This document shows positions 1 through 7,526 of a stretch of 64,000 nucleotides of DNA, piece by piece. The translations under genes were made by a program, and so were the position numbers. Where the stretch lies: NCBI GenBank assembly GCA_944322345.1, contig CALUOO010000010.1, positions 82,800 to 146,799 of the forward strand. The letters are read 5' to 3'. The stretch is from an uncultured Bacteroides sp. (GTDB taxonomy: Bacteria; Bacteroidota; Bacteroidia; Bacteroidales; Bacteroidaceae). The notes below the pieces were generated by a model, which made no database searches, was not told the origin of the DNA, and saw nothing but the letters and a program-made list of their open reading frames with translations. Position 1 is the stretch's first letter. Each line of letters opens with the position of its first letter.

Positions 1-1
1 G

Positions 2-412
2 CTCACCAATCAGAATGTAGAACTGAACTTTCCCGGCGATCCCAGACACCAAGCATTTGCAGAAGATGCATTCAAATACCTTGACCGTATGGGCGACCAG
101 TACGATCTGATTATACTAGACCCTCCTGCATTTGCCAAACACAAAGATGCTCTACGGAATGCTTTGCAAGGATATCGAAAGCTAAATGCAAAGGCTTTCG
201 AAAAGATAAGACCGGGAGGTATTCTTTTCACCTTCTCCTGTTCGCAGGTAGTAACCAAAGAGAACTTCCGGACTGCCGTATTCACCGCTGCAGCAATGTC
301 CGGACGAAGTGTACGAATCTTACATCAGCTGACACAGCCTGCAGATCATCCGGTAAACATCTACCATCCCGAAGGAGAATATCTGAAAGGACTCGTACTC
401 TACGTCGAATAG
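2..412 (+). CDS. Class I SAM-dependent rRNA methyltransferase, 3' part (RlmI/RlmK-like)
   Basis: The reading frame is open from base 2, so the gene starts upstream of the window and only about 136 C-terminal residues are present. The motif LDPPAFAK matches the (N/D)PP(F/Y) catalytic motif of base methyltransferases, here in the form typical of the RlmI/RlmK 23S rRNA cytosine-C5 methyltransferase family. It is followed by FTFSCSQ and the family-typical C-terminal HPEGEYLKGL. The PUA domain expected at the N-terminus would lie outside the window. The protein is a cytosolic enzyme that transfers methyl from SAM to 23S rRNA. The exact target base cannot be decided from this fragment. The next gene is 325 bp away behind a small-RNA candidate, so this gene probably ends its own transcription unit. 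Confidence 0.85.
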   Translation, partial: LTNQNVELNFPGDPRHQAFAEDAFKYLDRMGDQYDLIILDPPAFAKHKDALRNALQGYRKLNAKAFEKIRPGGILFTFSCSQVVTKENFRTAVFTAAAMSGRSVRILHQLTQPADHPVNIYHPEGEYLKGLVLYVE

Positions 413-528
413 CCTGTCATATAGTTAATTCTATTAACATAGAAACATAAATAGAACGGCACAAGTTAATAATAGCTAAAGAAAGAAAGATTTTAGTCTT
501 TTTATTATGCAGCATATTATAAACACTC

Positions 529-536
529 TATATTTG
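529..536 (+). promoter_or_regulatory. Bacteroides-type -7 promoter element of small RNA candidate
   Basis: The sequence TATATTTG is a perfect match to the Bacteroides -7 consensus TAnnTTTG. It sits a few bases upstream of the predicted 5' end of the small RNA at about 541. The -33 region is T-rich (about 496-503) without a perfect TTTG at optimal spacing. Confidence 0.6.
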
Positions 537-540
537 CACT

Positions 541-609
541 GTGTTTTTCATGGTATTAGATTTAAGGTTAATAAAGATTGGCTGTCTGGGATAGATAGCC
601 TTCTTTTTT
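541..609 (+). ncRNA. Small RNA candidate (about 70 nt), copy A
   Basis: A perfect -7 element (529-536) is followed by about 40 nt containing TTTTTCATGGTA and ATTTAAGGTTAA, then a hairpin GGCTGTC (580-586) / GATAGCC (594-600) and a T-rich tail (601-609). This is a complete small transcription unit between two genes, with no start codon and reading frame worth calling. The block CATGGTA-n-ATTTAA recurs at 57061-57080 in a second unit with the same layout. I believe Bacteroides genomes carry a multicopy sRNA family with such shared segments (the FopS family linked to RbpB), but I cannot verify membership here. What is seen: promoter, conserved block, terminator. What is inferred: that it is a trans-acting sRNA. 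Confidence 0.6.
580..609 (+). terminator. Intrinsic terminator of small RNA candidate A
   Basis: GGCTGTC at 580-586 pairs with GATAGCC at 594-600 (one G-U pair) around a 7-nt loop, followed by TTCTTTTTTT. Confidence 0.6.
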
Positions 610-737
610 TATATACCTATACATCTCCAAAATCCACCTCTCTTACATTATTCTGCAGAATCATTCATCAAGTTTTCTTATAAATTGTTGCTATTATCAA
701 TACCTATCCATATCTTCGCATAAATAAAGATATATTA

Positions 738-1340
738 ATGGATAAAAAGATAGAACTTTATATCATAAACATCACCACTTGTCAATCTCAGGCAGGCGCT
801 TTCTCCATGCTATTGGGTGAAGTGAATGGTGAGCGACAGATACCAATTATCATAGGTCCTGTTGAAGCCCAATCTACTATCATATACTTAAGGGGAATGA
901 AAACTCCCCGCCCATTGACCCACGATCTATTCACAAGAATTCTAAAAGCCTTAGACATCAGTATTTTGCGCGTACTGATTTACAAGGCACACGAAAGTAT
1001 CTTCTACTCCTATATTTACCTGAAACAAGGTAATGAGATCATACGCATTGATTCTCGTACCTCCGATGCCATCGCATTAGCGGTACGGGCCCAATGTCCA
1101 ATTTTCATTAATGAATCTATATTAGAGCAGGAATGCCTGCGTATGAAAGGATTCAATAACGCTCAGGACAAAACACCAGAAAATGAGAGACCACCCCAAA
1201 AGAGGCCTTCTACCAACCACTCTTCCCAAAAACTAGAAGAAATACTAGCCAAAGCCATTCAAGAGGAGAACTACGAACTGGCAGCCAAGATACGTGACCA
1301 AATCAAATCAGAACAACAAAACCAAATTGATGAATTATAA
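738..1340 (+). CDS. Bifunctional nuclease (DUF151) family protein with C-terminal UVR motif
   Basis: This 200-residue cytosolic protein has a DUF151/bifunctional nuclease domain over about residues 1-140, with the hallmark IDSRTSDAIALAVR near residue 105. A polar linker follows, then a UvrB/UvrC-type motif near residues 165-190 (ILAKAIQEENYELAAKIRDQ). The DUF151 family has DNase/RNase activity in a plant member. The UVR motif is a helical hairpin that binds partners in nucleotide excision repair and protein quality control (UvrB, UvrC, McsA). The role in Bacteroides is unknown to me. A TATCTTCG element (712-719), one base off the -7 consensus, is a possible promoter. The stop is 2 bp before rsmE, so the two are co-transcribed. 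Confidence 0.88.
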   Translation: MDKKIELYIINITTCQSQAGAFSMLLGEVNGERQIPIIIGPVEAQSTIIYLRGMKTPRPLTHDLFTRILKALDISILRVLIYKAHESIFYSYIYLKQGNEIIRIDSRTSDAIALAVRAQCPIFINESILEQECLRMKGFNNAQDKTPENERPPQKRPSTNHSSQKLEEILAKAIQEENYELAAKIRDQIKSEQQNQIDEL

Positions 1341-1342
1341 CT

Positions 1343-2041
1343 ATGCACGTATTTTATACACCCAATATATTAAGAAATCCTGAACTTCCGGAAGAAGAAG
1401 CCCAACACTGTACTCGTGTCTTACGGCTTGGAGTCGGAGACAACATCACACTGACAGACGGAAGGGGTAATTTTTACAAAGCAGAGATTACTGTGGCCAA
1501 CAGCAAACGGTGTCTGGTAGCCATCACAGAGACTATCCATCAGAACCCTCTTTGGCCATGCCATCTACACATAGCCGTAGCTCCGACTAAGAATATGGAC
1601 CGTAACGAATGGTTTGCCGAAAAAGCTACAGAAATCGGAATTGACGAACTCACGTTTCTAAACTGCCGTTTTTCCGAGCGGAAAGTAATCAAAACCGAAA
1701 GAATAGAAAAAATACTTATATCTGCCATCAAGCAGTCGCTCAAAGCTCGTTTACCTAAGCTCAACGAGATGATAGATTTCACAAAATTCATCGCACAAGA
1801 TTTTAAAGGTCAGAAGTTCATTGCACATTGTTATGAAGGAGAAAAGCCATTGTTGAAAGATGTTCTGACACCCGGCAAAGACGCAGTCGTACTGATTGGC
1901 CCCGAAGGAGACTTCAGCGAAGAGGAAGTCAAAGCTGCCATCGAGCGAGGATTTACACCTATCAGCCTTGGGAAATCACGGTTACGAACAGAAACAGCAG
2001 CATTGGTAGCCTGTCATACAATGAACCTTATGAACCAATAA
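1343..2041 (+). CDS. rsmE: 16S rRNA (uracil1498-N3)-methyltransferase
   Basis: At 232 residues this is the normal length for RsmE, the SPOUT-class enzyme that methylates N3 of U1498 in the 30S subunit using SAM. The N-terminal PUA-like part is followed by the SPOUT knot. The cofactor-binding segments LIGPEGDFS (about residue 183) and LGKSRLRTETAAL (about 211-223) are both intact. It starts 2 bp after the DUF151 gene and ends 9 bp before the DUF4836 gene, consistent with one operon. The ATG at 1343 is well placed for translational coupling. Confidence 0.95.
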   Translation: MHVFYTPNILRNPELPEEEAQHCTRVLRLGVGDNITLTDGRGNFYKAEITVANSKRCLVAITETIHQNPLWPCHLHIAVAPTKNMDRNEWFAEKATEIGIDELTFLNCRFSERKVIKTERIEKILISAIKQSLKARLPKLNEMIDFTKFIAQDFKGQKFIAHCYEGEKPLLKDVLTPGKDAVVLIGPEGDFSEEEVKAAIERGFTPISLGKSRLRTETAALVACHTMNLMNQ

Positions 2042-2050
2042 TACCTAAAA

Positions 2051-3592
2051 ATGACAAAGAATATGGTAAAGAAACTGATCTCACAACTATCGGTACTGGT
2101 AGTACTGATCATTACGTTCGCAGCGTGTTCCAAGCAGTCGGAATACACCAGCGCCATTCCATCCGACGCATCTTCTGTAGTAGCAGTCAACCTGCAATCA
2201 CTAATCCAAAAAGCCGAACTGGACAATCAAGAAAACCAGGCCAGTAAACAGAAAATACTGGATGCGCTCAAAAGTGAAATGAACGCAGCTACTTTCCAGC
2301 AGCTGGAAAAAGTGATAAAGAACCCCGGCGAATCAGGGATCGACCTGAAAGCCCCCATATACGTATTCACCTCCCCTTCTTTACCGCAACCGACTGTAGT
2401 AGCCAGAATCGGTAAAGAAGATGACTTAAACGCTTCGTTAGACGTACTGGTGAAGGAACAGATTATCCAACCGGTTACGGAAACAGATGGAATCAATATT
2501 TCTACTACCCAAGGCGGACTTATTGCTTTCAATGCTTCCACTCTGATGATTACCGGCGCCGAAGGAACGAATCAGACAGAAAAGACCAAAGCCGATATTG
2601 TTAATCTGCTGAAGCAATCCGCCGAAAACAGCATTTCACAATCCGAAGCTTTTCAAAGAGCAATAAAAAGACAGGAAGACATTCGCTTCTTCGCATCCTT
2701 GAATGCTTTGCCAGAGATGTACAGACAACAAGTGAGTCTCGTACTTCCTTCCTCTTTCCCACTAAATGACATTATCCTGCTAGGAGGACTCAGCTTCGAG
2801 AAAGGAAAAATCATTCTCAAAACAGAAAGTTTCAGCGAGAAAGAAGAGGTAAGAGAACTTATCAAACAGCAACTGGAAATGTATAAAGAATCTGACAACA
2901 CATTCTGCAAATTCTTTCCCGCTTCTACACCAGCATTCATTAATATGAGTATAAATGGAGAAAAAGCTCACGACTTACTAAAAGGAAACACAGCATTTCT
3001 GCCACCAGTCGTAGCTGAAAAACTAGAAAAGGCTCTCGATTCACTTGACGGAGACATCGCGATCGGATTCTTCAGCTTTCCGATATTCAAAACACCGACA
3101 GCTATCATCTATGCAGAAGTGAAAAATGACAACGCAGTGAAAGAACTCTATAACATAGGCAAGACTTCGAATGAAGAAATTATAGAACTGGGAAAGAACG
3201 AATATGTATCTAAATCAAAGAGGAATAATATTTTCTTTGGAATCAAAGATAAATATATGTATGTCACCAATGACGAACAGCTTTATAAAAACATAGGAAA
3301 AGTTGAAAAAGGATCAGTCAACGACACTCCCTATGCTCCGGAAATGAAAGGAAAACCACTTTTTACAGCTGCTAACATGGAAGCGATACTCGATCTGCCT
3401 ATCATAAAAATGTGGGTAGGATTTGTTGCCGGCAAGCAAGCTGACACATACCTCAAGCTGGCATCCCACATCGCTTATATCAGCTGTAGCCGAGAAGTGG
3501 AAACCGGAGAAATAACCCTTTGCCTGAAAGACAAAGATACCAACGCCCTCAAACAAATAGTTGATTTGGCCAGGCAGTATACCGGCATGTAA
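2051..3592 (+). CDS. DUF4836 family lipoprotein
   Basis: This 513-residue protein starts with a hydrophobic signal and the lipobox FAAC, so it is predicted to be a lipoprotein. Translation may begin at 2051 or at the second ATG, 2063. The mature part (PSDASSVVAVNLQSL early, repeated FxANMEAI-like segments late) matches the DUF4836 family, which is confined to Bacteroidetes and has no established function. It lies between rsmE and an ABC ATPase/permease pair with short gaps (9 bp and 16 bp). It may be the extracytoplasmic partner of that ABC system; this is inference from gene order. Confidence 0.82.
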   Translation: MTKNMVKKLISQLSVLVVLIITFAACSKQSEYTSAIPSDASSVVAVNLQSLIQKAELDNQENQASKQKILDALKSEMNAATFQQLEKVIKNPGESGIDLKAPIYVFTSPSLPQPTVVARIGKEDDLNASLDVLVKEQIIQPVTETDGINISTTQGGLIAFNASTLMITGAEGTNQTEKTKADIVNLLKQSAENSISQSEAFQRAIKRQEDIRFFASLNALPEMYRQQVSLVLPSSFPLNDIILLGGLSFEKGKIILKTESFSEKEEVRELIKQQLEMYKESDNTFCKFFPASTPAFINMSINGEKAHDLLKGNTAFLPPVVAEKLEKALDSLDGDIAIGFFSFPIFKTPTAIIYAEVKNDNAVKELYNIGKTSNEEIIELGKNEYVSKSKRNNIFFGIKDKYMYVTNDEQLYKNIGKVEKGSVNDTPYAPEMKGKPLFTAANMEAILDLPIIKMWVGFVAGKQADTYLKLASHIAYISCSREVETGEITLCLKDKDTNALKQIVDLARQYTGM

Positions 3593-3608
3593 ACATAACA
3601 AAGAGTAC

Positions 3609-4253
3609 ATGAACACAATCCACCTACAGCAAACACTCCCCGAAGTGTTTGCTGACAGAAATTCAATAGTCTCAGACGTATGGCATAAGGACCTTGTCTT
3701 CCGGAAAGGAGAAATGTATCTGATTGAAGCAGCCTCCGGAACCGGGAAATCGTCACTATGCAACTACATCTACGGATATCGGAACGACTATCAGGGAATC
3801 ATCAATTTTGACGAGACAAACATCAAGTCGTATTCCGTCACCCAGTGGGTAACACTGAGGAGACACTCGCTCAGTATGCTCTTTCAAGACCTGCGTTTGT
3901 TCAGCGAGCTGACAGCTTTTGAGAACGTCCAGCTGAAAAACAGACTGACCGGACACAAAAAGAAGAAAGAAATTCTGTTCCTTTTCGAGAGACTCGGCAT
4001 TGCAGACAAAGTTGACGTAAAAGTCGGTAGACTCTCCTTCGGGCAGCAACAGCGTGTAGCCTTTATCCGCACGCTCTGTCAGCCTTTCGATTTTCTCTTT
4101 CTGGATGAACCCATCAGCCATCTGGACGACGACAACAGCCGTATTATGGGAGAACTGATTGTAGCCGAAGCCCAAACGCAACAGGCCGGAGTGATTGTTA
4201 CCTCTATTGGCAAACACATAGAGCTTCCATACAATCGGACACTCCGATTGTAG
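3609..4253 (+). CDS. ABC transporter ATP-binding protein (LolD/MacB-like), atypical motifs
   Basis: This 214-residue nucleotide-binding domain energises the permease encoded next. I start it at ATG 3609, because the upstream frame overlaps the DUF4836 gene. The Walker A is AASGTGKS (residues 41-48), with Ala instead of the usual first Gly. Q-loop LFQD, signature LSFGQQQRVAF, Walker B FLFLDEP and D-loop SHLDD are present. At the H-loop, where these ATPases normally have a switch His (VTHD), the sequence reads VTSIGKH, so the His is displaced or absent. The gene is followed 49 bp later by an FtsX-like permease. The substrate is unknown; this class usually moves lipoproteins or small molecules or transmits mechanical force. 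Confidence 0.85.
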   Translation: MNTIHLQQTLPEVFADRNSIVSDVWHKDLVFRKGEMYLIEAASGTGKSSLCNYIYGYRNDYQGIINFDETNIKSYSVTQWVTLRRHSLSMLFQDLRLFSELTAFENVQLKNRLTGHKKKKEILFLFERLGIADKVDVKVGRLSFGQQQRVAFIRTLCQPFDFLFLDEPISHLDDDNSRIMGELIVAEAQTQQAGVIVTSIGKHIELPYNRTLRL

Positions 4254-4302
4254 AGTATCTTCGCAAAAACTCATACACCAAAAACATAAAAAAGCTCACA
4301 AT

Positions 4303-5508
4303 ATGAATCCACTTATCTGGAAATTGCTTCGCCAGCATATCAGTATCGGTCAGTTAACAGGTTTCTTTTTCGCCAACCTCTTGGGCATGATGATCGTACT
4401 GCTCGGCATACAGTTCTATAATGACGTACTTCCTGTCTTTACCGAAGGGGACAGCTTTATGAAAAAAGACTTCATTATCGCCACAAAGAAAATCAATGCA
4501 CTTGGAACACTAACAAAGAAAGACAACACCTTCACTCCTGAAGAGATAGCCGACCTACAGAAACAACCATTTACAAAAACCGTAGGTTCTTTCACTTCCT
4601 CTCAGTTTAACGTATCGGCCGGTTTAGGAATGCAGGAAGCAGGCATCAGTCTGTCTACCGAAATGTTCTTCGAGTCCGTGCCCGACCAGTTTGTGGATGT
4701 CCGTCTCGACAAATGGCAATTCGACGAGAACTCTCATACCATCCCTATCATCATCCCGCGCAATTATCTGAACCTGTATAATTTCGGATTTGCCCAAAGC
4801 CGTAATCTGCCAAAGATTTCGGAAGGTCTGATAAGTCTTGTACAAATGGACATCGTGCTAAGAGGCAACGGAAGAGTAGAACAATACAAAGGTAACATTG
4901 TGGGGTTTTCCAACCGTCTGAACACGATTCTCGTACCACAAGCTTTTATGGACTGGGGCAACCGCACATTTGCCCCAAATGCCGAAGTACATCCCTCACG
5001 CCTCATCATCGAAGTAAATAATCCAGCTGACCCTTCTATCACCGAATATTTCCAGCAAAAAGGATACGAGACAGAAGACGGTAAGCTTGATGCCGGCAAA
5101 ACGGCCTATTTCCTACGCCTTGTTGTAGGTATAGTCTTAGGAGTAGGGTTACTTATCAGTGTTCTATCTTTCTACATACTGATGCTCAGCATCTACCTGT
5201 TGCTACAGAAAAATACAGAAAAACTAACCAACCTGCTTTTAATAGGATATAGTCCCAATCAGGTTGCTTTGCCCTATCAGTTACTGACGATTGGCGTAAA
5301 CCTTCTTGTACTGATCGCCTCCATAGGCATGGTCAGCTGGTTGAGGGGATACTACGTAAATTCCATTCTCAAGCTGTTTCCCCAGCTGGGAATCAGTACA
5401 CTTGGAATAACAATAGGTATAGGGATATTCCTGCTTCTCATTGTATCCGCCATCAACATGTTAATCATCAGGCGCCGCATCATTTCCATCTGGCAACATA
5501 AAGCCTGA
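4303..5508 (+). CDS. FtsX-like ABC transporter permease
   Basis: This 401-residue inner-membrane protein has the MacB/FtsX layout: one N-terminal transmembrane segment (about residues 15-40), a large extracytoplasmic domain (about 45-265), and three C-terminal transmembrane segments (about 275-300, 325-348, 365-392). It pairs with the ATPase encoded just upstream (3609-4253). The substrate cannot be read from the sequence. No terminator hairpin with a T-run was found after the stop. The next 700 bp hold palindromic repeats and the leader of the Sus-type operon. Confidence 0.85.
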   Translation: MNPLIWKLLRQHISIGQLTGFFFANLLGMMIVLLGIQFYNDVLPVFTEGDSFMKKDFIIATKKINALGTLTKKDNTFTPEEIADLQKQPFTKTVGSFTSSQFNVSAGLGMQEAGISLSTEMFFESVPDQFVDVRLDKWQFDENSHTIPIIIPRNYLNLYNFGFAQSRNLPKISEGLISLVQMDIVLRGNGRVEQYKGNIVGFSNRLNTILVPQAFMDWGNRTFAPNAEVHPSRLIIEVNNPADPSITEYFQQKGYETEDGKLDAGKTAYFLRLVVGIVLGVGLLISVLSFYILMLSIYLLLQKNTEKLTNLLLIGYSPNQVALPYQLLTIGVNLLVLIASIGMVSWLRGYYVNSILKLFPQLGISTLGITIGIGIFLLLIVSAINMLIIRRRIISIWQHKA

Positions 5509-5537
5509 GCAGAACTTTAATATCCGGAACAGACATG

Positions 5538-5606
5538 CACAACATGTACATGTCATACAGCACAAGATGCACATGTCGTACAGTACGAGATGCGCATCTC
5601 GTGCAT
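5538..5606. repeat. Three tandem 23-bp palindromic repeats
   Basis: The units are 5538-5560, 5561-5583 and 5584-5606. Each is centred on a dyad: ACATGTACATGT in the first, an imperfect dyad in the second, and the perfect 18-bp palindrome ACGAGATGCGCATCTCGT (5585-5602) in the third. The units drift in sequence while keeping length and symmetry. Confidence 0.7.
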
Positions 5607-5735
5607 ATTCGGTAACCTTTCCCCCTACCCCTTGTTACCTTACTTTTTTTCGTCCTATCTTTCCCTATTCTATGCTTCCAAAGTCTTCTCCCCTACTCCG
5701 AATACATAAAATACGTTAATTAAAATTTCTTTTAT

Positions 5736-5766
5736 TTTGTTTTGTCGTAATAAATTAATATAATTG
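5736..5766 (+). promoter_or_regulatory. Candidate promoter of the SusC/SusD-type operon
   Basis: TTTG at 5736-5739, a 19-bp spacer, and TATAATTG at 5759-5766 (one mismatch to TAnnTTTG). It is the best promoter match in the intergenic region but lies about 430 bp ahead of the first gene. Confidence 0.45.
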
Positions 5767-6204
5767 CAGCCGTTATACAAGGATACTCTGTCCCAGTATA
5801 AACAATACCCCCATTTATAACTAAACTTTACAAATTTATGGAAACAGCCCTTTTATCTATCAGACCATGCAGGCAAAGGCTATTGGACAATAGAACTTAC
5901 CGCTACCCCCAAGCACTCAAAATTCTTTTTCTTGCTTAATTGAACATACAGCCATAAAGATTATGTCTGTAGGGATTGCTATGCTTTATTATTATCATAG
6001 CCAACTGACAGCATTCTCTTTATAGTTTCTCTCGACGGAATTAATAAGTATCCGGTTCTTTAGTTTTTCAAGTTTGTGCATTAATTAATCCCCAACAGAC
6101 CAGAACTTAATATCACAAAAACTTACAAACTAAAAACTTAACTGCTTATCCAATACCAAAAATCAAAATTAACCAACAAATTATTAACCTCTTAACCACA
6201 GAAC

Positions 6205-7509
6205 ATGAGTAAATTACCTTACCTTGCAGGGGGAGTCTTATGTCTACTGCTGTTTATCGGCGCATGTAGCGAGGACAACAAAAGTACATCCTTTGACCCC
6301 AATCAGCCAGTAACCATGACTGAATTTATGCCGGATTCCGGTGGTATCCGCACTCAATTTGTCATCAAAGGAAGCAATTTTGGCAATGACAAAAGTCAAG
6401 TAAAAGTATTCTTCACAGACGTAGAAGAAAAAGAACGTGAAGCAATCGTATTAGGAGTCAATCCAAGCACTATCTACTGCCAAGTTCCCAAACAGGCAGA
6501 TGGAAGAAGTGCCATACGAGTAACTGTAAACGGCAAGGCAGCTAATGCTATAAAAAAAACATTCAGGTATGTCGTAGCCTCTTCAGTGTCTACAGTAGTG
6601 GGAAAAGCTACAGAAGCAGGAAGCAACAATGGTACATTGGGAGAAACCACTTTATACTATCCTCAATATGTAGCTGTAGACAACGATAACAATGTATTTG
6701 TATTCGATACCGACAACAGAACCCGTCTGATCTCGGTCAACGAAAATAAGTCTCTCACCTTATTTGATGGAGGCATATTCGACCAACCGACATTCGTCAA
6801 CAAAGAAAAGACTCAATTCTTTATAGCAGGAGACAATGCCGGTACGGGATGCTATCTCTTCGATGCTGCAGTCAGTTGGTCACCCGATCCTTACGGAAAA
6901 CTTCTAAACACAGGCGACTGGATGCATAGCGTAGTACTCGACCCTGTAGACTCTACATTTATCATCTACCGTCAAAATACAGGTCCACTGTGGGTACAAC
7001 GATACAAGAAAGGAATGAGCAAACAGCAGGCCAGACAGATTGGAACAGTGTTCAGCGGTGGTTCTAACGGACTATGTGCATACAATCCGATGGATGGTTA
7101 CATCTATTGTGTACTCCACCAGCCAAGCGCAATTCTTCGTTTTAAAGTGAAAAGAGGCGCTGATGGATGGCCTGAACTAGATGGAGAAGTAGAAAACTTC
7201 TGTAACAATGGATTCGGTTTCCGCGAGGGACATATCAGCGAAGCACAATTCAGTAGTCCACACGGACTTGCAATCGACAAAGAAGGAAATATATACATTG
7301 CAGACAGTAACAATCACCGTATCCGCAAAATCGATTTCAAGACCAAGAATGTGACTACGGCAGCAGGTAACGGAAGTGCCGGATATAAAGACGGTGCTCC
7401 CGAAGATGCCCAGTTCAACCAACCATGGGGAGTTTGTCTGGACAAAGATGAGTTCATCTATATAGCAGACAAGAACAACCATTGTATCAGAAAATTAGCT
7501 ATTGAATAA
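6205..7509 (+). CDS. IPT/TIG domain and NHL-repeat lipoprotein
   Basis: This 434-residue protein has a signal peptide ending in the lipobox IGAC, so it is predicted to be a (probably surface) lipoprotein. Residues about 35-125 form an IPT/TIG immunoglobulin-like domain (MPDSGGIRTQFVIKGSNFG). The remainder is NHL-type beta-propeller: segments such as PHGLAIDKEGNIYIADSNNH and WGVCLDKDEFIYIADKNNH near the C-terminus are clear NHL blades. It is the first gene of an operon with susC, susD and a DUF1735-type lipoprotein, 17 bp ahead of susC. IPT/NHL lipoproteins beside SusCD pairs are thought to help bind the ligand at the cell surface. The ligand is unknown. Confidence 0.85.
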   Translation: MSKLPYLAGGVLCLLLFIGACSEDNKSTSFDPNQPVTMTEFMPDSGGIRTQFVIKGSNFGNDKSQVKVFFTDVEEKEREAIVLGVNPSTIYCQVPKQADGRSAIRVTVNGKAANAIKKTFRYVVASSVSTVVGKATEAGSNNGTLGETTLYYPQYVAVDNDNNVFVFDTDNRTRLISVNENKSLTLFDGGIFDQPTFVNKEKTQFFIAGDNAGTGCYLFDAAVSWSPDPYGKLLNTGDWMHSVVLDPVDSTFIIYRQNTGPLWVQRYKKGMSKQQARQIGTVFSGGSNGLCAYNPMDGYIYCVLHQPSAILRFKVKRGADGWPELDGEVENFCNNGFGFREGHISEAQFSSPHGLAIDKEGNIYIADSNNHRIRKIDFKTKNVTTAAGNGSAGYKDGAPEDAQFNQPWGVCLDKDEFIYIADKNNHCIRKLAIE

Positions 7510-7526
7510 TTCCTAAGAAACAAGAC

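Larger units (their letters stand above)
5509..6204 (+). promoter_or_regulatory. Long intergenic region and leader of the SusC/SusD-type operon
   Basis: The 696 bp between the permease and the first gene of the nutrient-uptake operon hold three 23-bp palindromic repeats (5538-5606) and a lone GGTAACCTTTCCCCC (5611-5625) resembling the 22-bp array core found elsewhere. There is a promoter-like pair TTTG (5736-5739) and TATAATTG (5759-5766) at a 19-bp spacing. From there a leader of about 430 nt would precede the first gene. It contains a 33-codon open frame (5838-5939) of unknown significance. No sigma/anti-sigma or hybrid two-component gene lies nearby. Confidence 0.4.
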
